Assembly: GCA_964648415.1 (NCBI GenBank)
Contig: CAZYOC010000170.1
Location: 1 to 9,933 of the forward strand
Length of the DNA stretch: 9,933 nucleotides
Origin: G963669175 sp964648415
GTDB taxonomy: Bacteria; Electryoneota; Electryoneia; Electryoneales; Electryoneaceae
Direction of reading: 5' to 3'
This document shows positions 1 to 5,066 of the stretch, piece after piece. The number at the start of each line of letters is the position of its first letter. The stretch's first letter is position 1. The notes beneath the pieces were generated by a model. It saw only the letters and a list, made by a program, of their open reading frames with translations, was not told the DNA's origin and made no database searches. Both the position numbers and the translations under genes were made by a program.

Positions 1-302
1 GACGATGCACAGGCTCTCTATACCCTTGACTGTTTACATAGCAGAATTACTATAACCGTAACCGTCAGCGGAAATCCCACCTGCGGAAAAGCGTAGCAGT
101 CCCATTTTCTTCCCGGTCCAGGGCATTGTAATGTAAGGAAGCTGACAATGAAATGCGGTAGTTCACTCCCGGGCCACTCATCGGTGGCGGGATGCTTCTG
201 CCGCCGTCGGCGCAGGGTGTGGGCAACCGTGTCGCGGAGGGGTAGGCAGGAACAGCATTGCGGCAAAAAGTCGCGCCACGCAGAGCCAGGTGTGTATCTT
301 TA
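1..302. other. Gene-free upstream region with hairpins
   Basis: I see no convincing protein gene here. The open frames that cross it have no recognisable domain, no ribosome binding site and odd composition. It does hold dyads. GCCAC (173-177) faces GTGGC (184-188) across a 6-base loop. A competing longer stem pairs 182-190 with 201-209, with two G-T pairs and a 10-base loop. No tRNA T-arm, tmRNA end, RNase P core or SRP RNA motif was found by eye on either strand. The region could be the untranslated tail of an upstream gene, a spacer or an unrecognised RNA. yajC, a common neighbour of secD, is not present in this window. Confidence 0.5.
26..56 (+). promoter_or_regulatory. Possible promoter upstream of the gene-free region
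   Basis: TTGACT (26-31) resembles a sigma-70 -35 box (TTGACA). TATAAC (51-56) resembles a -10 box (TATAAT), at a spacing of 19 bases, which is longer than ideal. No credible protein gene follows for 400 bases. If active, it would make a long leader for secD or a non-coding RNA. The long spacer keeps confidence low. Confidence 0.25.
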
Positions 303-331
303 TTGACTCCACGGGGATGTCCCCCTATATT
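303..331 (+). promoter_or_regulatory. Sigma-70-like promoter for secD-secF, with a palindrome in its spacer
   Basis: TTGACT (303-308), exactly 17 bases, then TATATT (326-331): five of six matches to each consensus box at the optimal spacing. This is the best promoter in the window and it points at secD. The spacer contains the near-palindrome GGGGATGTCCCC (313-324, arms GGGGA/TCCCC around TG), placed where a repressor or activator could bind. Transcription would start near 338, leaving a leader of about 120 bases before the secD start codon. No known regulator site was recognised. Confidence 0.55.
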
Positions 332-350
332 TCGTAGTTCCGTAGAAAAC

Positions 351-389
351 GGGCCTGTCCAGGGCAGTGGTCGGACAGGTCTTTGTTTT
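351..389 (+). terminator. Terminator-like hairpin in the secD leader
   Basis: GGGCCTGTCC (351-360) pairs with GGACAGGTCT (373-382): ten pairs, two of them G-T, around a 12-base loop. It runs straight into TTTGTTTT (382-389). This has the shape of an intrinsic terminator, yet it sits about 13 bases downstream of the expected transcription start and 70 bases before secD. ACCTGT (400-405) could pair with ACAGGT (375-380), which belongs to the right arm, so an alternative fold exists. That fold forms only after the U-tract is transcribed, so it is not a classical antiterminator. The hairpin may be an attenuator, the end of a short RNA, or the terminator of a transcript from further upstream. Confidence 0.5.
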
Positions 390-416
390 AGCATGGTTTA
401 CCTGTTGATAGAGGCG

Positions 417-433
417 GTCGCTCCCCGAGCGGC
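417..433 (+). promoter_or_regulatory. Small hairpin before the secD ribosome binding site
   Basis: CGCTC (419-423) pairs with GAGCG (427-431) around a CCC loop, and T418-G432 and G417-C433 lengthen the stem. It ends about 13 bases before a weak Shine-Dalgarno-like AAGG (446-449), which is 10 bases from the secD ATG at 460. The hairpin could tune secD translation, but only its structure can be seen here. Confidence 0.3.
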
Positions 434-459
434 GACAACTGAAGCAAGGCGCTGCAGCG

Positions 460-2595
460 ATGCAACGAAAGAACCAATTGTGGCGAGCCCTTTTCATCCT
501 GGTGCTCGTCGTACTCGCGATCTACTACCTGGTCCCTACCGCGCAGACCCTTGTCATGGACAAGGAGCTGGATGAACGTATCGCGGAGATGAGTGACAAA
601 AGCGGCGTGTCCGAGACCCTGTTGCGTGACCGGATCTTCCAGATGGACTACGACCTCGTGTCGGAAATCCGCGACCGTGAGAATCTCAGCGAATCGGTCC
701 GCAGTGAGATTGCATCGGAGATTGATAAGCTCCGCAGTGATTTCTATGAGGACTATTCCGACGCCCAGAATGACGCCATCAAATTGGGGCTGGACTTGCA
801 GGGCGGGATGTACCTGGTGCTCGAGGTCGACCTGGCTGAGTTGATGAACCAGCTCGCCCGCGACGCTCAGAGTGATGAGTACAAAGAGATATCTGCTGCT
901 ATTCATGAACGGCTGCAGGATCCTACCGCCGATTTCAAGACCGTGGTCATGGAGGAGTTCGAGAAGCGCGATGTGCCGTTGGCGCGGTACTTCGGCGACC
1001 CGAACCAGTCCGACGAATACATCTTCACCCAGTTGATGGAAGAGGCTGAGAAGGCGGTGCAGCGGGCGCGCACTATTCTGACCAACCGTGTCGATCAGTT
1101 CGGTGTCAGCGAGCCCTCCATTTCGATCCAGGGCGAGCGTCGGATTCTGATGGAGTTGCCGGGCATTCGGGATGCCTCCCGCGCCCATTCGCTGATCGGC
1201 CGGACTGCGTTGCTTGAATTCAAGCTGGTCGCGCAGCCTGAAGTGACCGTGAAGGTGCTGCAGGAGATCGACAAGATCCTGGCCGCCGCGAAGGACAGCG
1301 ATACGCTGGGTGTGGAAGCTGACATGGCGGTGGACGAAGGCGACATCGCCGAAGAGGACACCCCGGCGGACGCTCAGATGAGTTCGGCGGAAGAAGAGCT
1401 GTTCGGCGCGCCCGGGGAAGAGGGCGAAACGGCTGATACCGATACGGCTACTGGCGACGGTACCCTGGACGACCTGTTCGCTGACGAAGAGACCGATACC
1501 GCCGCCGCCGAGGACACCACGGTGACGATGGACGCGGACGCGCCGTTCACCTCGCTGCTGACCAGCGTCGACCGGCAGATCATCGTGCCGGCGAAAAACG
1601 CCAACTCGATCAAACGTTTCCTCAGCCGGGAAGATGTCCAGAAGGTGGTCCCGTCGGAATGGGAGTTCCTCTGGGGCAACAAGCCGGTGGAGCGTGGCGA
1701 CCAGACCTTTGAGTGGCTTTACCTGGTGGCGTCGCGGGCCTCGATGACCGGCGATGCGCTGGAAGAGGCCACGTACAGCGTGAACCAGGGCGCAACGGAC
1801 CCGGGACGCGCCGGCCAGCCGATTGTCAACCTGAGCATGAAACGGGAAGGCGCGCGTGAGTTCGCCCGTATCACAGAGGCGAACATCGGCGAGCACCTGG
1901 CCATCGTGCTGGACGACAAGGTGCACATGGCTCCCCGGATCAATTCCCGGATTCCCAACGGCCAGGCGATCATCGAGGGTATGGACAGCCAACAGGAGGC
2001 CGAAGACCTGATGATCGTGCTGAACAGCGGCGCGTTGCCGGCGCCGGTGATGATCGACGAGGAGCGGACGGTGGGTCCGAGCCTGGGCGCCGACTCCATC
2101 CGCAAGGGCGCTTACAGCGCGTTGATCGGCATGGCGCTGGTTATCGTCTTCATGGGCATCTACTACCGTTTCAGCGGATTGGTGGCGGATGTCGCCCTGC
2201 TGCTCAACCTGCTGTTCATGATGGCGGTGCTGGCTGGCTTCGGGTTTACCCTGACCTTGCCGGGCATCGCGGGGGTGATCCTCACGGTGGGGATCGCGGT
2301 GGACGCCAACGTGCTCATCTTCGAACGTATTCGCGAAGAACTTCGCACCGGCAAGACGGTGTGGAACTCGATTCAGGCGGGGTACAGCAGGGCGTTTGTC
2401 ACGATTATGGACGCCAACATAACCACCCTGATCGCGGCCGTGGTGCTGTACCAGTTCGGTACCGGGCCGATCAAGGGCTTCGCGCTGACATTGATGATAG
2501 GGATCATCGCTTCCATGTTCACCGCGCTGGTGGTGACACGGGCGATTTTCGACTGGTACACGACCTCTCGGACGGTCAAGAACTTGAGTATCTGA
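460..2595 (+). CDS. secD: Protein translocase subunit SecD
   Basis: SecD is an inner-membrane RND-family protein. With SecF it uses the proton gradient to pull secreted proteins through SecYEG to the periplasmic side. The 711-residue protein starts with one membrane segment (about residues 7-26) followed by a large periplasmic part. That part holds the P1 motif DLQGG (112-116) and a stretch containing LTNRVDQFGVSEPSI. Five C-terminal membrane segments follow. Motif GIAVDANVLIFERIREE carries Asp615, equivalent to the essential Asp519 of E. coli SecD. The protein is about 95 residues longer than E. coli SecD, mostly because of an insertion at about 275-362. Residues 285-362 contain 28 Asp/Glu and no Lys or Arg. 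The chosen ATG gives the expected short cytoplasmic start (MQRKNQLW) directly before the first membrane segment. Its Shine-Dalgarno is weak. secF follows after three bases. Confidence 0.97.
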   Translation: MQRKNQLWRALFILVLVVLAIYYLVPTAQTLVMDKELDERIAEMSDKSGVSETLLRDRIFQMDYDLVSEIRDRENLSESVRSEIASEIDKLRSDFYEDYSDAQNDAIKLGLDLQGGMYLVLEVDLAELMNQLARDAQSDEYKEISAAIHERLQDPTADFKTVVMEEFEKRDVPLARYFGDPNQSDEYIFTQLMEEAEKAVQRARTILTNRVDQFGVSEPSISIQGERRILMELPGIRDASRAHSLIGRTALLEFKLVAQPEVTVKVLQEIDKILAAAKDSDTLGVEADMAVDEGDIAEEDTPADAQMSSAEEELFGAPGEEGETADTDTATGDGTLDDLFADEETDTAAAEDTTVTMDADAPFTSLLTSVDRQIIVPAKNANSIKRFLSREDVQKVVPSEWEFLWGNKPVERGDQTFEWLYLVASRASMTGDALEEATYSVNQGATDPGRAGQPIVNLSMKREGAREFARITEANIGEHLAIVLDDKVHMAPRINSRIPNGQAIIEGMDSQQEAEDLMIVLNSGALPAPVMIDEERTVGPSLGADSIRKGAYSALIGMALVIVFMGIYYRFSGLVADVALLLNLLFMMAVLAGFGFTLTLPGIAGVILTVGIAVDANVLIFERIREELRTGKTVWNSIQAGYSRAFVTIMDANITTLIAAVVLYQFGTGPIKGFALTLMIGIIASMFTALVVTRAIFDWYTTSRTVKNLSI

Positions 2596-2598
2596 GCC

Positions 2599-3510
2599 AT
2601 GCTGCAGATCTTCCATAACACGCACTACGATTTTCAGAGCAAACGCCGGATCATGTTCATCTTCAGCGGCGTACTGGTGCTCTGGGGCATTGTCAGCCTG
2701 TTCATCGGACCCAACTACTCGATCGACTTCGAGGGCGGCGTCCAGATCATCTACCGCTTCGAGAACCCGATCCCGGTCGGCGAGATGCGCACCGCCCTGG
2801 CGGAGATGGGGTATGCCGACGCTGAAGTTAAAAAGGTGGTCCAGGGCGAGTATGAGGACCTGCTGGTCCGCATCAAGCAGACCGCCGAGGGCGATGTCGT
2901 CATCGACAAGCTCAAGGACGAGCTGAACACGCGCTTCCCGAACAACCCGATCGCCGAAGAGCTGAGCGTAGAGCAGGTGGGGCCGAAGATCGGCCACGAG
3001 CTGCGTACCGCCGCCTTTATGGCCATCGTATGGGCGCTGCTGTTCATCGTGATCTACCTGAGCTGGCGCTTTAAGTTCCGCTACGCCATCGCGGCCATCG
3101 CGGCGCTGACCCACGACGTCTTGATCGTGCTGGGCCTGTTCAATTTGCTGCGGCTCGAGATCAGCCTGTCCATCATCGCCGCCTTCCTGACCATCGTCGG
3201 GTACTCGTTGAACGATACCATCGTGGTGTTCGACCGTATCCGTGAAAACGTCAAGAAGCTGCGCGCGAAGCCGCTGTTCGACGTGATCAACATCTCGATC
3301 AATGACACGCTGAGCCGTACGGTCCTGACATCCGGCACGACGCTGCTGGTGGTGCTGGTGCTGTACCTGTTCGGCGGGATGGTGATTCATGACTTCGCGT
3401 TCGCACTGCTGGCGGGTGTGATCGTGGGTACCTATTCCTCGATCTTCGTGGCGAGCCCGATCCTGATCGAGTGGAACGACTGGAAGCCGGAGAAACGGAA
3501 GAAGAAGTAA
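2599..3510 (+). CDS. secF: Protein translocase subunit SecF
   Basis: SecF is the membrane partner of SecD in the SecDF complex that assists protein export through SecYEG. It has 303 residues, the usual size. Membrane segment 1 is at about 18-37, followed by the periplasmic motif IDFEGG (42-47) and then EQVGPKIG (125-132). A block of five C-terminal membrane segments includes GYSLNDTIVVFDRIREN (201 onward), with Asp206 and Asp212 in the conserved proton-relay region. The tail is strongly basic (WKPEKRKKK), as expected for the cytoplasmic side. The ATG lies three bases after the secD stop and has no strong ribosome binding site of its own, so translation is probably coupled to secD. A terminator follows 25 bases after the stop. 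Confidence 0.97.
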   Translation: MLQIFHNTHYDFQSKRRIMFIFSGVLVLWGIVSLFIGPNYSIDFEGGVQIIYRFENPIPVGEMRTALAEMGYADAEVKKVVQGEYEDLLVRIKQTAEGDVVIDKLKDELNTRFPNNPIAEELSVEQVGPKIGHELRTAAFMAIVWALLFIVIYLSWRFKFRYAIAAIAALTHDVLIVLGLFNLLRLEISLSIIAAFLTIVGYSLNDTIVVFDRIRENVKKLRAKPLFDVINISINDTLSRTVLTSGTTLLVVLVLYLFGGMVIHDFAFALLAGVIVGTYSSIFVASPILIEWNDWKPEKRKKK

Positions 3511-3535
3511 CCGGCTGCCAACATCGACCTTTCAG

Positions 3536-3568
3536 CCTCCCCAATGCCTGTTGTTGGGGAGGTTTTCT
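3536..3568 (+). terminator. Intrinsic terminator of the secD-secF operon
   Basis: CCTCCCCAA (3536-3544) and TTGGGGAGG (3554-3562) form a perfect 9-bp stem with a 9-base loop, followed directly by TTTTCT. It lies 25 bases after the secF stop on the same strand, so it very likely ends the operon. Confidence 0.9.
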
Positions 3569-3593
3569 ATGTGCGCCAGGCATGATGTATCGA

Positions 3594-3676
3594 TAACCCG
3601 GGTATTTCACGAAAGAACCACTATATATCAAGGGTTATGTTGACGAAACATGAATACTTGTGAAATATCCGGGTTA
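3594..3676. repeat. 17-bp imperfect inverted repeat pair
   Basis: TAACCCGGGTATTTCAC (3594-3610) and GTGAAATATCCGGGTTA (3660-3676) are reverse complements at 16 of 17 positions, with 49 bases between them. The right arm is not followed by a clear T-tract, and no gene ends here in need of a second terminator. The pair could be the ends of a tiny inserted element or a long RNA hairpin. One copy of a 14-bp direct repeat sits inside the loop. Confidence 0.6.
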
Positions 3677-3928
3677 AAAACGAGTATAGTCATTCTCGAA
3701 TTTAATCCGTCATCTTCCTTGGCAGAGAGGCAGCAGTCTAGAGTGTCGGTGTAGTCCCTGTGGGAAGACTGAGTCAAAGTATTTTCACCCCAGCAGGATG
3801 GAACAAATAGCTTAGAGTAATTCTCGAATGAAATGTCCCATGATGTCATTCCTGCGAAAGCAGGAATCCAGAATAAACAAGTACTTAAGAATCTTAGTAT
3901 GTTCGATTCTTTGCAAGAACCACTATAT
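3613..3928. repeat. 14-bp direct repeats bounding a 288-base segment
   Basis: AAGAACCACTATAT occurs exactly at 3613-3626 and 3915-3928. An exact 14-mer in duplicate within 320 bases of AT-rich DNA is unlikely by chance. It may mark an insertion that duplicated its target, or a site used in recombination. A second, shorter direct repeat, ATTCTCGAAT, lies inside at 3692-3701 and 3820-3829. No transposase or integrase gene lies between the copies. Confidence 0.5.
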
Positions 3929-3946
3929 GAGCGTATGACGGATTAA
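3702..3946. mobile_element. Candidate miniature inverted-repeat element (non-coding)
   Basis: TTAATCCGTCAT (3702-3713) and ATGACGGATTAA (3935-3946) are perfect 12-bp inverted repeats 221 bases apart. With ATCCGTCAT and ATGACGGAT as the ends, each is bordered by TA (3703-3704 and 3944-3945), the target duplication of IS630/Tc1-mariner-type elements. Because TA is its own complement, this border is built into the palindrome and is weak evidence. The interior has no convincing gene but holds several dyads: AGTCCC (3753-3758) against GGGAAGACT (3762-3770) with a bulge, AAGAATC/GATTCTT (3887-3893/3905-3911) and a REP-like hairpin. It could be a decayed insertion sequence or a MITE. I recognise no named family. 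Confidence 0.35.
3848..3867. repeat. REP/dRS3-like palindromic repeat
   Basis: ATTCCTGC, a GAAA tetraloop, then GCAGGAAT: a perfect 8-bp stem. It is preceded by GTC and followed by CCAGA. It resembles the dispersed ATTCCC...GGGAAT palindromes of many proteobacteria, such as Neisseria dRS3 and REP-like elements with CGAAAG centres, here with T/A in place of one C/G pair. Such repeats are usually present in many copies and are used as insertion hot spots or mobilised by REP-associated transposases. No T-tract follows, so it is not a terminator. Confidence 0.6.
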
Positions 3947-4003
3947 TAATGGGAATGGCTATAGACTCCCACACTCAACGCAAAGTGTTCTTAGAGCTTT
4001 GCA

Positions 4004-4624
4004 CTATCGATTGGGCAGGAAAATCCCACTCACATGATATAAATCGGCTGAATCTTCAAGCGCCTGAACAGTAAACCCCTTTTTATGCATCATGCTACCC
4101 AATTCAGTTGCAGGGGGCAGAATATCTGACACCACGGATGGGTCCACACGTGCATGGATGGCATTCACCTCATCTCTGTTTAAAAGGTGCCAAATATGCA
4201 AAACACCGCCTGGCTTCAGCACACGAGCAAATTCTTCAAGCCCAACGCTTATTGGATCTATATGCGGCAACGTCGAGAACACCAGGACAGCATCGAAACA
4301 GTCATTTTCGTAGGGCAGTTCACGTGCATCTGCAATTCGAAACATGACTCGTGCATCTGGCAGGTTTCTCGCAGCCTGTCTGATCATGCCTGGCGAGAAA
4401 TCGATAGCCTCAACTCTTCCCGTTCGGCTAAGCAGCGGTACGAGTGCACGAGTTAACACGCCGGTTCCGCAACCGATGTCCAGAATCCTTCCTGTTTGTG
4501 GAAGTTCCCAGCCGGCAAGCTGTTCACGTAACCGGGGAATCGTTTTCCTCGTGTTGAGTCTTTCGTCCCAGCCTTCGGCACATCGATTAAAATAGATGAT
4601 GCGCCTCTGATCCAGATCATTCAT
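4004..4624 (-). CDS. Class I SAM-dependent methyltransferase, substrate unknown
   Basis: This 206-residue soluble protein has the Rossmann methyltransferase fold. Motif I is ILDIGCGTG (47-55), the SAM-binding loop. The acidic end of strand 2 is AIDFSPGM (Asp75). FRIADARELPY (95-105) contains Asp99, expected to contact the adenine ring. FDAVLVFSTLPHID (110-123) is motif IV, and VLKPGG precedes the last strands. The N-terminal helix with WD (19-20) is typical of small Methyltransf_11-type enzymes. The substrate cannot be read from the sequence. The ATG has an AAGG ribosome binding site seven bases upstream. The gene stands alone, opposite in direction to both neighbouring operons, and has lower GC (about 47-50% on sampled lines) than secDF (about 62%), so horizontal acquisition is possible. 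A 6-bp stem (3980-3985/3997-4002) just past its stop lacks a U-tract. Confidence 0.9.
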   Translation of the reverse strand: MNDLDQRRIIYFNRCAEGWDERLNTRKTIPRLREQLAGWELPQTGRILDIGCGTGVLTRALVPLLSRTGRVEAIDFSPGMIRQAARNLPDARVMFRIADARELPYENDCFDAVLVFSTLPHIDPISVGLEEFARVLKPGGVLHIWHLLNRDEVNAIHARVDPSVVSDILPPATELGSMMHKKGFTVQALEDSADLYHVSGIFLPNR

Positions 4625-4930
4625 AAAAAGACCTTGTCTTTTACCAGTACATGAGACGAAACAGCGGTGCGGTTACCTTCTCGCAATCACTTGGAATGTA
4701 CTCTATTCAATAGCAGGGATAAATGGCAACAGTTTCTGAAAACCGAGACAAGGTTGCCGGGAGTCTCCATGCGGCATGAAGATGTGAGCCGGGCACTCTA
4801 ATTGCTCCTGCATACTTCCTCCACCGTCCAGACTTGGTCAGCAAGTATGCACAGGCCTTAAAAGCCGGATCGCTGTGAGAATACTGTTTGCCGATTGCGG
4901 GCAAGATATTGTTTATTAATAGGTAATTCT
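4625..4930. other. Low-GC spacer with a 9-bp dyad, possible gene remnant
   Basis: No intact gene is visible. TGCATACTT (4809-4817) and AAGTATGCA (4843-4851) are a perfect 9-bp inverted repeat around 25 bases. The plus frame from ATG 4723 reads 18 codons to a stop at 4777, then 32 more in the same frame to a stop at 4876. The opposite strand reads through this stretch without a stop. Neither translation matches a family I recognise. It may be the decayed end of a gene or mobile element, or a structured non-coding segment. A promoter for the divergent methyltransferase gene must lie here, but none is clear. Confidence 0.35.
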
Positions 4931-4959
4931 TTGCACGTTGTGTTCTCGCTGCGTGTAAT
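4931..4959 (+). promoter_or_regulatory. Possible hem operon promoter
   Basis: TTGCAC (4931-4936), 17 bases, then TGTAAT (4954-4959). The -10 box matches five of six consensus bases and the -35 box three of six. It would start transcription near 4966, giving a leader of about 100 bases to hemE. The leader contains two overlapping small palindromes, TTGTCTGACAA (4991-5001) and ACAATTGT (4998-5005), which could be protein-binding sites. No Fnr, Fur or other known box is clearly present. Confidence 0.35.
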
Positions 4960-5066
4960 CCATGCTTCTCTGAGCTCCTCGCCTCAACATTTGTCTGACA
5001 ATTGTTTTCTTGCCGGCTGGTATGTTTTTGCTGAAACAACATCCAAATGTCAGGCGAGAGGATCTC

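Noticed and set aside
18..394. Two minus-strand frames of 82 and 109 codons upstream of secD
   Set aside because: They overlap each other in different frames, have scattered composition and show no domain or ribosome binding site.
1..459. tRNA, tmRNA, RNase P RNA, SRP RNA or a cobalamin riboswitch upstream of secD
   Set aside because: I looked for T-arm sequences, CCA ends, the RNase P core, the SRP tetraloop region and the B12 box. None was convincing on either strand.
258..575. 105-codon plus-strand frame overlapping the start of secD
   Set aside because: It covers the promoter and hairpins, has no ribosome binding site and runs out of frame into secD.
388..3390. A 1000-codon open frame on the minus strand, antisense to secD and secF
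   Set aside because: Its translation is rich in Gln, His, Arg, Val and Asp with no domain. It is the expected mirror of GC-rich third positions in secD/secF, both of which are unmistakable genes.
3628..3849. 73-codon minus-strand frame in the repeat island
   Set aside because: It spans one arm of the 12-bp inverted pair, a hairpin and other repeats, and its translation has no domain. It is more likely a by-product of a non-coding element.
3980..4002. Hairpin GCAAAG/CTTTGC as a terminator of the methyltransferase gene
   Set aside because: The stem is only 6 bp and no T-tract follows on the minus strand.
3569..4003. CRISPR array
   Set aside because: The repeats occur only in pairs, at irregular distances and in mixed orientation. 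There is no regular spacing and no cas gene.
5010..5066. Longer HemE with a TTG start at 5010
   Set aside because: The ATG at 5067 has a good ribosome binding site and gives the family's normal N-terminal length.
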